Source: Amycolatopsis alba DSM 44262
GTDB lineage: Bacteria > Actinomycetota > Actinomycetes > Mycobacteriales > Pseudonocardiaceae
Length of the DNA stretch: 64,000 nt
Reading direction: 5' to 3'
Assembly: GCF_000384215.1 (NCBI RefSeq)
Contig: NZ_KB913032.1
Location: forward strand, 8,145,605 to 8,209,604
The notes under the pieces were generated by a model. That model saw only the letters and a list, made by a program, of their open reading frames with translations. It was not told the DNA's origin and ran no database searches. How positions within the stretch are numbered: the first letter of the stretch is position 1; each line of letters starts with the position of its first letter. A program made the position numbers and the translations under genes. Shown here in pieces: positions 49,874 through 59,600 of the stretch.

Positions 49874-51205
49874 ATGTCCATACAACTCGTCACCGTCGTG
49901 GCGCTCGCCCTGGTCTTCCTGATCGCGACCGTGCTCCCCGTCCACATGGGAGCACTGGCGTTCGTCGCCGCCTTCGTGATCGGCACGGCGTTCGCCGGGG
50001 AAAGCACCGACGACATCGTCTCGGGCTTCCCCGGCGATCTCTTCGTCATCCTGGTCGGGGTGACGCTGCTGTTCGCGATAGCCAAAGGCAATGGCACCGT
50101 CGACCGGCTCGTGCACCTGGTGGTGCGCGCCGTCGGCGGGCGGATCGCCCTGATCCCCTGGGTGATGTTCGTCGTCACCGCGGCACTGACCGCGGTCGGC
50201 GCGGTGGTACCGGCGGCGGTGGCGATCATCGCGCCGATCGGCATGGGGTTCGCCCGCCGCTACGCGATCAATCCGCTGCTGATGGGCCTGCTGATCATCA
50301 ACGGCGCCAGCGCGGGCGGCTTCTCCCCCATCAGCATCTTCGGCAGCATCGTCAACGGTGTCGTCGCCCGCGACAACCTGCCGAGCGATCCGGGGCTGCT
50401 GTTCGCGTCTTCCTTCGCTTTCAACCTGGTGCTGAGTGTCGTGGTGTTCTTCCTCTTCGGCGGCCGTGAACTGATCCGCCGGACTTCGGCCGCCAAGACC
50501 CGGATGGCCGCCGCGGCGGCACTGGCGCCGACCGGTTCACCGGCGGGCACGACGATCACCGGCGAGCCCGCGCCTTCCGGTGGCGACGAACCCGAGGAAC
50601 GTCTACCGCTCACCCGCGATCACGTGTTCACCCTGATCGGGCTGGCGGCGCTGGCGGTGGGCGCCCTGGCGTTCAAACTCGACGTCGGGTTCACCGCGCT
50701 GACCGTGGCGACGGTGCTGTCGCTGGTCTCACCAGGCTCGGCGAAGACGGCCATCGGCGAGGTGGCGTGGCCGACGGTGCTGCTGATCTGCGGGATCGTC
50801 ACCTTCGTCTCGCTGATGGAGCGGGTCGGCACGATCGACTGGCTCGGCAATCTGGTGACGCGGATCGGTGCGCCCCTGCTGGCCGCGATCCTGATCTGCG
50901 CGATCGGCGCGGTGGTCTCGGCGTTCGCGTCGACGACCGGGATCCTCGGCGCGCTCATCCCCTTGGCCGTGCCGTTCCTGCTGGCGGGCGAGGTCGGCGC
51001 GGTCAGCATGATCATCGCGCTGGCGATCTCGTCTTCGGTCGTCGACTCGTCGCCGTTCTCCACCAGTGGCGCACTGGTGGTGGCGAACGCGCCCGCCGGC
51101 CAGAACGACAACGTGTTCCGGGGCCTGATGGTCTGGGGCTTCAGCATGTGCCTCATCGCGCCCGTCGCCACCTGGCTGCTGTTCATCCTGCCCGGCTGGG
51201 GCTGA
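49874..51205 (+). CDS. MatC-type dicarboxylate carrier (SLC13/IT superfamily)
   Basis: 443 residues with about 11-12 membrane segments. The N-terminal half (FLIATVLPVHMGALAFVAAF, TTDDIVSGFPGDLFVILVG-type segment) matches the MatC N-terminal domain of malonate/dicarboxylate carriers, and NGASAGGFSPISIFGSIVN is a substrate-loop motif. The ATG at 49874 follows GCAGAGGATT. It is divergent from the aminotransferase operon and shares its operator, so it probably imports the substrate of that pathway, a small dicarboxylate. Confidence 0.88.
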   Translation: MSIQLVTVVALALVFLIATVLPVHMGALAFVAAFVIGTAFAGESTDDIVSGFPGDLFVILVGVTLLFAIAKGNGTVDRLVHLVVRAVGGRIALIPWVMFVVTAALTAVGAVVPAAVAIIAPIGMGFARRYAINPLLMGLLIINGASAGGFSPISIFGSIVNGVVARDNLPSDPGLLFASSFAFNLVLSVVVFFLFGGRELIRRTSAAKTRMAAAAALAPTGSPAGTTITGEPAPSGGDEPEERLPLTRDHVFTLIGLAALAVGALAFKLDVGFTALTVATVLSLVSPGSAKTAIGEVAWPTVLLICGIVTFVSLMERVGTIDWLGNLVTRIGAPLLAAILICAIGAVVSAFASTTGILGALIPLAVPFLLAGEVGAVSMIIALAISSSVVDSSPFSTSGALVVANAPAGQNDNVFRGLMVWGFSMCLIAPVATWLLFILPGWG

Positions 51206-51211
51206 ATTCCC

Positions 51212-51250
51212 TCCACATCGGACGGTCCACGGGGGATCGTCCGATGTGGA
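51212..51250. terminator. Hairpin between carrier and gntR
   Basis: Perfect 13-bp arms (TCCACATCGGACG and complement) with a 13-nt loop, placed between two convergent stops. It should terminate both transcripts. Confidence 0.8.
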
Positions 51251-51252
51251 CT

Positions 51253-51999
51253 TCAGCGCGAGCGGCGTTCGGCCAGCCAGCGCTCGGAGTCGGGAGTGCC
51301 GCCGTCGAGCTGGTCCACCACCTCGTCGAGGAAGCTGCCGTGACCGTGATCGGCCAGCGCCTTCAGCACCGCGTCCGGATCGCCGCCCTCGATGATCGTC
51401 AGCAGATCGCGGTGCCGCTCGACGTTCTGCAGCAACGATTCGCCGTCGCGGCGGGCGCTGCGGTTGAGCGCCATGCACAGCTGCATCTGCAAGGACAGCG
51501 CACGATAAGCCTCGGTGACGCGCTCGTGCCCGGCCAGCGCGACGATCGACTGATGGAAGTCGTATTTGCGCTGTGTGAAGACACCCTCGTCGCCGTCCAG
51601 GGCCGCTTGCTCGAAGGCGGCCAAGGCGTTCCGGCAGGCCTGTAAGCGCTCCGGCGAGCGGACCGGGATCCCGATCCGGACGGCGAAGGCCTCGAGCTCT
51701 TCGCGCAGGGTGATGATCTCGTAGACGTCATGGCGGGTCAGGGGGCGGACGATGACACCGCGCCGAGGATGGGGCACGACGAGTCCTTCGAACGCCAGGA
51801 CCTGCAACGCTTCGCGCAGCGGCGGGCGGGACACCCCGAGCCGCTCGGTGAGCTTGGCCTCGACCAAACGTGTGCCGGGCGGGAGTTCGCCGGAAAGTAT
51901 CATCGCGCGCAGCGCTTGGGTGGCCAGGTCGGCCATGCTCGGCGGCGCGACGATCCGGCCGTCTTCGTACTGCACGGCACCCGCGGAACTCGTGGTCAT
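51253..51999 (-). CDS. GntR-family regulator, FadR/FCD subfamily
   Basis: 248 residues. The winged helix is ILSGELPPGTRLVEAKLTERLGVSRPPLREALQVLAFEGLV; the C-terminal FCD domain has the metal-binding Asp and His (DFHQSIVALAGH; ADHGHG). FCD regulators sense small organic acids. Its gene lies between the two arms of the catabolic region, and the same palindrome is found at both promoter regions, including its own. Confidence 0.93.
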   Translation of the reverse strand: MTTSSAGAVQYEDGRIVAPPSMADLATQALRAMILSGELPPGTRLVEAKLTERLGVSRPPLREALQVLAFEGLVVPHPRRGVIVRPLTRHDVYEIITLREELEAFAVRIGIPVRSPERLQACRNALAAFEQAALDGDEGVFTQRKYDFHQSIVALAGHERVTEAYRALSLQMQLCMALNRSARRDGESLLQNVERHRDLLTIIEGGDPDAVLKALADHGHGSFLDEVVDQLDGGTPDSERWLAERRSR

Positions 52000-52015
52000 C
52001 CAGACCCCTCCCTTT

Positions 52016-52031
52016 CTGTATACGGTATATC
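52016..52031. promoter_or_regulatory. GntR-type operator, copy 2
   Basis: CTGTATACGGTATATC, whose complement reads GATATACCGTATACAG, lies 16 bp upstream of the gntR start and 80 bp upstream of ridA. The match to 49764-49779 suggests autoregulation and control of the ridA operon. Confidence 0.7.
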
Positions 52032-52111
52032 AATTGCTTTCGCCCGGCATGAGCGGTACGTCACTTCCCACTCGGTTGGACTTTCCGTCCAGTGCTTATA
52101 CAGTCAGTCTC

Positions 52112-52465
52112 GTGACCAACGAGCATCCGTATCCTCCGGCCTTCCGCAGTGGCGACCTGGTTTCCGTGTCCGGACGGCTCGGCGTGACCGGGACCGGAGA
52201 ACTCGTGCCCGGCGGATTCGACGCCGAATGCCCGCGGGCCTTCGCCAACCTCGACGCCGCGCTGCTTTCGGTGGGCGCGAGCCGGGCCGACGTGGTGAAG
52301 GTCGTCGTCTACCTGACCGACATCGCCGACCGTGACAGCCTCAACCGCGTCTACGAGGAGTTCTTCGCCGAGCCCCGGCCCGCCCGCACGTGCGTCGGGG
52401 TCGCGTCACTGCCCTACGGCGGCGCCGTCGAAGTCGAGGCCCTCGCACGGGTACGCGATGTCTGA
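52112..52465 (+). CDS. RidA-family imine deaminase
   Basis: 117 residues from GTG at 52112. FRSGDLVSVSGRLGVTGTGELVPGGFDAE, ADVVKVVVYLTDIAD and the C-terminal ARTCVGVASLPYGGAVEVEALA follow the RidA/YjgF fold; the Arg that binds the imine carboxylate is in PARTCVG. RidA hydrolyses 2-aminoacrylate-type enamines and imines released by PLP dehydratases, as encoded two genes on. No ribosome site is visible and TTGGAC/TATACA lies close to the GTG, so the message may be leaderless. Overlaps the next gene by 8 bp. Confidence 0.88.
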   Translation: MTNEHPYPPAFRSGDLVSVSGRLGVTGTGELVPGGFDAECPRAFANLDAALLSVGASRADVVKVVVYLTDIADRDSLNRVYEEFFAEPRPARTCVGVASLPYGGAVEVEALARVRDV

Positions 52466-53102
52466 GCAGGACGCGATCCTCGACGCGCTCGCCCCGGTGG
52501 CCGACGGCATCGCGGCGACGCTCGGCTCGTTCTGCGAGGTCGTGGTGCACGACTTCCGCCGCCCGGAGCGGTCGGTGGTGGCGATCGCCGGTTCGGTCAC
52601 CGACCGCAGCGTCGGCGGGTCGATGAGTGAGATCGGCATGGGCCTGCTCGCCCGCGGCGACGAGGCCGAAGACCAGCTGAACTACGTCACCAGGACGGCG
52701 TCCGGGAAGCTGGTGAAGTCTTCGACCATGCTGCTGCGCGACAGTGGCGGCTCGGTGTTCGGCGCGCTGTGCGTGAACCTCGACGTCACCGCGCTGGGCC
52801 AGCTCAAGACCCTGGTCGGTGAACTCGCCGACGTCGGCACCGTCGCCGAAACGCCGACCACCACCTTCGGCGACGACGTCGACGCCGTCGTGGACGCGAT
52901 CGTCGACGAACACCAGCTCCGGCTGAACAAACCCTGGACCGCGCTCAGCCGCGAAGAACGGCTCGACCTGTTCCGCAGCTTGCACGCGCGGGGCGTCTTC
53001 GCCGTCCGCCGGGCCGTACCCCAGGTCGCGGCCAGGATCGGGATCTCCCGAGCCTCCGCTTACAACTATCTCGCCGAAATCCGCGATCAAGGAGCATCAT
53101 GA
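52458..53102 (+). CDS. YheO/DauR-type PAS-HTH regulator
   Basis: 214 residues. The N-terminal half is a YheO-like PAS domain (LGSFCEVVVHDFRRPERSVVAIAG, SGGSVFGALCVNLDVTALG); the C-terminal helix-turn-helix reads FAVRRAVPQVAARIGISRASAYNYLAEI. The family includes DauR, a repressor of D-arginine catabolism. Its place between ridA and a PLP ammonia-lyase suggests it senses an amino acid handled by that operon. It overlaps both neighbours. Confidence 0.88.
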   Translation: MSEQDAILDALAPVADGIAATLGSFCEVVVHDFRRPERSVVAIAGSVTDRSVGGSMSEIGMGLLARGDEAEDQLNYVTRTASGKLVKSSTMLLRDSGGSVFGALCVNLDVTALGQLKTLVGELADVGTVAETPTTTFGDDVDAVVDAIVDEHQLRLNKPWTALSREERLDLFRSLHARGVFAVRRAVPQVAARIGISRASAYNYLAEIRDQGAS

Positions 53103-54058
53103 CCGCCCCCGTGACCATCGACGACATCCGCGACGCCGCCGCCCGCCTGGCCGGTGTCGCACACCGGACGCCGGTCGTGCGTTCCCGGACGCTCGACGAC
53201 CTCGTCGGCGCCGAGGTCTTCATCAAGTGCGAGAACCTCCAGCGCGTCGGGGCCTTCAAGTTCCGCGGCGCGTACAACGCCGCTTCCCGGCTCTCCCCGG
53301 ACCAGCTGGCCAAGGGCATCGCCGCGTATTCCTCGGGCAACCACGCCCAGGCCGTCGCGCTCGCCGCGCGGGAACTCGGGAGCAGCGCGGTGATCCTGAT
53401 CCCGGAGGACACCCCGCAGTCCAAAAAGGACGCCACCGCGGGCTACGGCGCCGAGATCGTCACCTACGACCGGTACACCGGCGACCGCGTCGCGATCGGC
53501 GAGGCGCTCGCGGCCGAACGCGGCCTCGCGCTCATCCCGCCGTACGAGCACCCGCACGTCATCGCCGGTCAGGGCACCGCGGCGCTGGAACTGCTGGAGG
53601 AGACCGATTCCCTCGACACCCTGGTCGTCCCGGTCGGCGGCGGTGGCCTGATCGCGGGCAGCTCGACAGCCGCGAAGGCCGTGCGGCCCGGTATCCGGGT
53701 CGTCGGCGTCGAACCCGCCGCGGGCGACGACACCAAACGCTCGCTGGAAGCCGGGGAACGCGTCTCGATCCCGGTGCCCCGCACGATCGCCGACGGCCAG
53801 GCGGCCGAGATCCCCGGCGAGCTGACCTTCTCGATCAACAAGCGGCTCGTCGACGACATCGCGCTCGTCACCGACGACCAGGTCCGGGACGCGATGCGGT
53901 TCGCGTTCGAGCGGCTGAAGCTGGTCATGGAGCCGAGCGGGGCGACCGGCCTCGCGGCGCTGCTCAGCGGTCAGGTGCCCGTTTCGGGGCGGGTCGGGGT
54001 GATCATCAGCGGCGGGAACGTCAGCCCGGAACGCTTCGCCGAACTGATCGCCGTCTGA
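53099..54058 (+). CDS. PLP ammonia-lyase, threonine/3-hydroxyaspartate dehydratase type
   Basis: 319 residues of fold-type II PLP enzymes. The Schiff-base Lys is in GAFKFRGAYNA, the substrate loop is SSGNHAQ, and VPVGGGGLIAG binds the phosphate. Length and YEHPHVIAGQGTAALELLE match serine racemase and threo-3-hydroxyaspartate ammonia-lyase (BhcB, SRY1) rather than the larger biosynthetic threonine deaminase, since there is no ACT domain. It would give an imine that RidA hydrolyses. The substrate could be serine, threonine or hydroxyaspartate. Confidence 0.88.
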   Translation: MTAPVTIDDIRDAAARLAGVAHRTPVVRSRTLDDLVGAEVFIKCENLQRVGAFKFRGAYNAASRLSPDQLAKGIAAYSSGNHAQAVALAARELGSSAVILIPEDTPQSKKDATAGYGAEIVTYDRYTGDRVAIGEALAAERGLALIPPYEHPHVIAGQGTAALELLEETDSLDTLVVPVGGGGLIAGSSTAAKAVRPGIRVVGVEPAAGDDTKRSLEAGERVSIPVPRTIADGQAAEIPGELTFSINKRLVDDIALVTDDQVRDAMRFAFERLKLVMEPSGATGLAALLSGQVPVSGRVGVIISGGNVSPERFAELIAV

Positions 54059-54084
54059 CGCGTTTCGTCCGCTGAACGCGCTGG

Positions 54085-55062
54085 TCAGAGACCGAGGCCG
54101 GCTGCCAGTACGGGCCACGAGTTCCGCAGCGCCCGCTGCCAGTAGGGCCAGCTGTGCGTGCCGTCGCCGTAGTAGTCGACGGTCACCGGAATCCCCTTGG
54201 ACTTCAACTGATCCGTGAAGCTCGTGGAGGACGTCAGCGCCGCCGGTTCGAAGAAGTCGGACTGCCCCGGCGGGTCGAGCGGCCCGGTCTTCCCGTTTCC
54301 GCACGAGACGTAGAGCGCCGTGCCGCGCAGGTCGTCGACGTGGTCGTACGGGTTGTTCGCCGTCCACAGCGGACGCATCCCCCAGCTGTCACCCCAGAGT
54401 TCGAGGTAGTTGAAGATCCCCGCGCGGGCGAGGATTCCCTGGATGAACAGAGGAGCTCCCTGGTTCAACGTGTTCGGCACCCCGCTGTAGGACGCCGCCG
54501 CGGCGAACATCCCCTTGTGCTTGAACGAATACGCGAGCGCGCCGTACCCGCCGATCGACAGCCCCGCGATCGCGCGGCGGGTGCCTGCCCGGTAGCCGCG
54601 TTCGACGATCTGCCGCACCTCCAGGGTGTGGAAGGTGTCCCAGTCCGGGGTGCTCTTGAGGCCGAAGTTCCACCATTTCGTGTACATCCCGGCCGGTCCG
54701 CCGGTCGGCATGACGACGAGGGCGTCCTTGTCCGCGGTGAACGCCTTGACGTCGGTGAACTGGTCCCATGAGCGGTAGTCGACCGGTTCGCAGCAGCCGT
54801 GCAGCAGGTACAGCGTTGGCCAGGTCCGCGCGGGCTGCGCGGACCAGCCCGCCGGGACCAGCAGGCGGACCATGCCGGTGGTGCCGAGGGCGGGCGAGCT
54901 GATCTTGAGGTCGACCGTGCGCGCGTCCAGCCAGGTCTCCTCGACGACCTTCGCCCCGTCGTCCGCGGTGACCTGCGCCGGCGCCGCGGTCGCCGGGATC
55001 GAGCTGCCGAGCAGGGCGACCATGGACAACACCAGCAGACCCCACCACCGCGTTCGGTTCAT
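54085..55062 (-). CDS. Secreted antigen-85-like acyl/mycolyltransferase
   Basis: 325 residues with a Sec signal (MNRTRWWGLLVLSMVALLGSS). The alpha/beta hydrolase fold matches the mycobacterial antigen 85 family: VVMPTGGPAGMYTKWW, AGLSIGGYGALAYS with the nucleophile Ser, YVSCGNGK and GDGTHSWPYW with the His. Antigen 85 moves mycolic acids onto trehalose and arabinogalactan outside the membrane. It starts 13 nt after the AccD stop with GAGGAG as ribosome site, so it belongs to the lipid operon. It could instead be a plain esterase. Confidence 0.87.
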   Translation of the reverse strand: MNRTRWWGLLVLSMVALLGSSIPATAAPAQVTADDGAKVVEETWLDARTVDLKISSPALGTTGMVRLLVPAGWSAQPARTWPTLYLLHGCCEPVDYRSWDQFTDVKAFTADKDALVVMPTGGPAGMYTKWWNFGLKSTPDWDTFHTLEVRQIVERGYRAGTRRAIAGLSIGGYGALAYSFKHKGMFAAAASYSGVPNTLNQGAPLFIQGILARAGIFNYLELWGDSWGMRPLWTANNPYDHVDDLRGTALYVSCGNGKTGPLDPPGQSDFFEPAALTSSTSFTDQLKSKGIPVTVDYYGDGTHSWPYWQRALRNSWPVLAAGLGL

Positions 55063-55075
55063 CGCTTCTCCTCGT

Positions 55076-56659
55076 TCACAAAGGGATGTTTCCGTGCTTC
55101 TTGGCCGGGAGGGTCTGCCGTTTGGTCCGCAGCGCGCGCAGGGCCTTGGCCACTTGCAGGCGGGTCTGTGACGGCGCGATGACCTGATCGACGTAGCCGC
55201 GTTCCGCTGCCAGGTAAGGACTCGAATGCCGTTCGCGGTAGGCCTCGGTCAGCCGTCTTCGCTCGGCGGACCGCTGCTCCGGCGGCATCGCGGCCAGTTC
55301 GCGCCGGTGCAGCACCCGGACCGCGCCCTCGGCGCCCATGACCGCGATCTCCGCGGTGGGCCAGGCCAGGTTGACGTCCGCGCCGAGATGTTTCGACCCC
55401 ATCACCGCGTAGCCGCCGCCGTAGGCCTTGCGGATCACCACGGTCACCTTCGGCACGGTCGCCTCGGCGTAGGCGTAGATCAGTTTGGCGCCGCGGCGGA
55501 TGATCCCGTGCCGTTCCTGCGTTTCCCCCGGCAGGTAGCCGGGGACGTCGGCGAGGGTCAGGATCGGGATGCTGAAGGCATCGCAGAACCTCACGAACCG
55601 CGCGGCTTTCTCCGACGCGTCGATGTCGATCACGCCCGCCTGATGCCGCGGCTGGTTGGCCACGACGCCGACCGTGCGCCCCTCGATCCGGCCGAACGCG
55701 CAGATCATGTTGGCCGCGAAGGCGCTGTGCACCTCGGTGAACTCGCCGTCGTCGACGAGGCGGGCGATCACCTCGGTCATGTCGTACGCCTGGTTCAGCG
55801 AGTCGGGCACCAGCCGGTCGAGTTCGAGATCGGCGCCGGTGAGATCGGGGGCGGTCCCGTCGGCGTACTCCGGGACAGGGTCGAGGTTGTTGGACGGCAG
55901 GTAGCCGAGCAGGGTCTGCACCCAGTCGATCGCGTCGTGTTCGCCGTCGGCCCGGTGGTGCGCGTTCCCGGAGACCTCGCTGTTCACCGCGGCGCCGCCG
56001 AGCTGCTGGGCGGTGACCCGCTCGCCGCTGACGGCGTGCACGACGTCCGGCCCGGTGACGAACATATGCGAGGTCTCGTCGACCATCACGGTGAAGTCGG
56101 TGATCGCCGGCGAGTAGACCGCGCCGCCCGCACAGGGGCCCATGATCAGCGAGATCTGCGGGATGACGCCGGACGCGAGCGCGTTGCGCCGCCCGAGTTC
56201 GGCGTAGTAGGCAAGCGAGACGACGCCTTCCTGGATCCGGGCGCCGCCGGAGTCGTTGATCCCCACGACCGGGCAGCCCAGCGTCATCGCCAGATCCATC
56301 ACCTTGAGGACCTTCTCGCCGAAGACCTCGCCCATGCTGCCGCCGAACACGGTGAAGTCCTGAGAGAACACGCAGATCTGCCTGCCGTCGACGGTGCCGT
56401 GCCCGGTCACCACGCCGTCGCCGTAGGGCCGGTTGGCGTCCATCCCGAACTCGGCGCACCGGTGCCGGGCGAACTGGTCGAGCTCGACGAAGGAGCCAGG
56501 GTCCAGCAAGAGGTCGACGCGTTCGCGCGCGGTCAGCTTGCCCTTGGCGTGCTGCCGGTCGACGGCTCGTTTCTCCGCGATGCGGACGGCTTCGTCCTGG
56601 CGGGCGGCGAGGTCGGCGATCCGGAACGCCGTCGTCGGGGCGAACGGGAAGTCGGTCAT
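55076..56659 (-). CDS. Acyl-CoA carboxylase beta subunit (AccD4/PccB-like)
   Basis: 527 residues with the carboxyltransferase fold: [17 protein letters not shown], the oxyanion [16 protein letters not shown], and [29 protein letters not shown] in the second half. It transfers CO2 from carboxybiotin to an acyl-CoA; no alpha subunit is encoded in the window. In mycobacteria AccD4 carboxylates long acyl-CoA for Pks13, and here the gene follows the PKS gene with a 4-bp overlap. The ATG at 56659 is the family start. Confidence 0.92.
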   Translation of the reverse strand: MTDFPFAPTTAFRIADLAARQDEAVRIAEKRAVDRQHAKGKLTARERVDLLLDPGSFVELDQFARHRCAEFGMDANRPYGDGVVTGHGTVDGRQICVFSQDFTVFGGSMGEVFGEKVLKVMDLAMTLGCPVVGINDSGGARIQEGVVSLAYYAELGRRNALASGVIPQISLIMGPCAGGAVYSPAITDFTVMVDETSHMFVTGPDVVHAVSGERVTAQQLGGAAVNSEVSGNAHHRADGEHDAIDWVQTLLGYLPSNNLDPVPEYADGTAPDLTGADLELDRLVPDSLNQAYDMTEVIARLVDDGEFTEVHSAFAANMICAFGRIEGRTVGVVANQPRHQAGVIDIDASEKAARFVRFCDAFSIPILTLADVPGYLPGETQERHGIIRRGAKLIYAYAEATVPKVTVVIRKAYGGGYAVMGSKHLGADVNLAWPTAEIAVMGAEGAVRVLHRRELAAMPPEQRSAERRRLTEAYRERHSSPYLAAERGYVDQVIAPSQTRLQVAKALRALRTKRQTLPAKKHGNIPL

Positions 56660-59600
56660 GGCCGCGCCGCCCTCGGTGCCGCGAGCCGCGCCGCCAGTGC
56701 TTCGGCGACCACCTCGACGTGCGGCGGGTCGATCATCGACAGGTGATCGCCCGGAACGCGCACGATCTCCAGGTCGGCGCAGAAGGCGTCCCAGCCGAGA
56801 GTGTCGTCGGTGCGCAGGTAACGCGGGTCGAGGGTGGTGGTCAGCGGATGTGGTTCCTGCGCCCTCAGCAGCAACACCGGTCCGGCATAGGGTTCCGGTT
56901 CGTAGCGTTCGGCCACCCGTGCGTCCACATAGGACTCGTACTGGTGCCGCAGCGCTCCCTGGCCCATCCCCGGCACGCGCGCGGCCAGCCTGCTGATCAC
57001 CAGCCGGATCTGCTCGTCGTCGCCGAGCCGGACGAGGTCCTCGCGCGGGATGTCCAGCGGGACACCGTAGGTCCGTTCGACATGCTCGGCGAACCGGTCG
57101 AACCGGTCCAGCAGGATCTCCTGCGCCGGGATCCCCGGCGCGGGCAACGGCAGGATGCTGTCGATCATGAAGACGAGGTCGACCCGCTCCCCCGCCGCGG
57201 TCAACCGCTGTGCCGTCTCGTAGGCGAGGCAGCCGCCGAACGACCAGCCACCCAGCCGGTACGGGCCTTGCGGTTGGATCTCCCGGATCAGCTCGAGGTA
57301 GCACTCGGCCTTGCCTTCGACGGTGTCCTCTTCGTCGATCCGTTCGAGCCCGTAGACGGACCTGCCCTCCGGCAGCAGGCGGACGAGTCCTTCGTAGACA
57401 CTCGTCGGCCCGCCGGCCGGATGGAACAGGAACACCGGATCCGTGCCGCCTTCGCGCAGCGGCCGGACAGGGCAGCCTTCGCGACCCTCGATCCGGTCGC
57501 GCAGCAGATCGGCCATCGCGGCGATGGTCGGTGTGGCGAAAAGCCGGTCGGGGACGGGGCCGAGCTCCCCGGCGAACACGGCGCGCAGCCGATCGGCCGC
57601 GTCGGCGTCGCCACCGGCGGCGAAGAAGTCGTCGTGAACGCCGGGCTCTTCGCCGCCCAGTTCCGCCTGCCAGTGGCGGGCGACCCAGCGTTCGGCCGGG
57701 TCACGGGGCCCGACCACCACGGCCGACGCGGGCTGACGCGGGCCTGTTTCGCCGAATCCGGCCTGGTCGGCGAGATGGTCGGCGAGTTCGGCGAGGCTGG
57801 CGCCGCGCAACAGCAGGGGAATCGGCAGGGGCAGGCCGAAGTCGCGTTCCACGACACCCTTGGCGCGCATGGCGGTGAGCGAATCGAGGCCGAGCAAGGT
57901 GAGCGAGACATGCCTGTCGAGGTCGTCCGCGGCGAGGCTCAGCATCCCGGCGACCAGCCCGGCCAGGTAGTCGGCCAGCATCTCGCGGGCGGCTTCCGGC
58001 AGGACCGCCCGGAGCGCGTCCAAGCCGTCCCAAGTGGACCTTCCGGCCTCCGGTTCTTCCTGCGGCACCAGGATCTCGAAGAACGGCCGCCCGGCAAGAC
58101 CAGGGAACAGGGCGAGTACGGTCCCGGCGTCGACACGCGCGATCCCGGTCGATCCGCGATCACGGCTCAGCACCGTGCCCATCGCCGCCAGTGCCTCCTC
58201 CGTGCCGAGCGGTTCGAGCACCGGGTTGCGGCTGCCGACGGCCGCTCCCGCCTCGCCCCAGGCTCCCCAGCCGATGGTCGCCGCGGGTAATCCGGCGGCC
58301 CGGCGCCACGCGACGAGCGCGTCCACCCACGCGTTGGCGGTGGCGTACGCGACCTGACCCGGCGATCCGAACAACGCGGCCGCCGACGAGTACGTCAGCC
58401 ACCAGTCGGGTTCGTGCCCGGCGGTCGCCTCGTGCAACCGCCACGCGCCCAGCGCTTTCGCCCGCCAGGCGGCCTCCACGGCATCGGCTCCGACGGTGAC
58501 GGCGGCGCCGTCGGCCAGCACCCCGGCCGCGTGCAGCACGCCACGCAACGGCACACCGCCTTCCGTGGCGGCCGCGACCAGTTCCTCGGCTGTTCCCAGC
58601 TCGGCGATGTCGCCCGCGACGACGCGGACATCGGCGCCCAGGTCCGCCAGCATCGGTTCGACCTCGGGTCTCACGCCACGGCGACCGGAAAGGACCAGCC
58701 TGGTCGCGCCACGTTTCGCGAGCCAGTCCGCCGCGACCAGGCCGAGGCCGCCCAGTCCACCGGTGATGACGTAAGCACCGTCCCGCACCACGGTTTCGTT
58801 CACCGGTTTCCCGAGTTCCGGACGGGCCAGCAGCCGCGTGTACCGGACGCCTTCACGCCAGGCGATCTCGTCGTCCGGCGCGTCCGCGCGGATCTCCGCG
58901 ACCAGCCTGCCGATCCACAGCCGGGCGGGATCCGGCTCGGCGTCGAAGTCGACCTGGCTCGCCCGCAGCTCGGGATGTTCGAAGGCGAGGACCCGGACCA
59001 GTCCGCGCAGCCATGCCTGGCCGGGATCACCGCGCTCACCGGGTTCGATGGCCGACGCACCGGCGCTGACCAGCCACAATCGTGGCGAGGACACCGCTTC
59101 GGCCAGTTCGGCGACGACACCGGACAGTGTCGCGACCATCCGCGCCGCCCCCATCGGATCCGAGGTCGGGACACCGACGAGCACACCCGTCACCTCGCGA
59201 GAGCGCAGGAGTTCCGCCAGCGCGGCCCGGTCTCCGAGCGGCGCCGTCGCCGTCTCGTCACCGGACTCGGCGAGCCGGTCACGCAACGCCGTCAGCCAGG
59301 GCACGTCCTCGTGCAGCACGACCCAGGTGCGGGGGCCCGGTTCCTCCGGCGGCAGCCCGGCCTGCCGCCAGACCGTTTCGAACAGCAGATCCGTCATCGG
59401 CACCGGCAGCGCCGACCGCTGGAACCGGCGGCAGTAGACCTCGCGGAACTCGACCAGCACGACGTGGTCGGCGTCGACCAGCTGCACGCCACCGACCAGG
59501 CCGTCACCGGAGGGATCGAGCGAGTCGAGCACCGCGTCGACCCGGACACCGCGGCGCGGGTCACCGGCGAGGACGACCTCGCCCAAGGTCAGCGGCAGGA

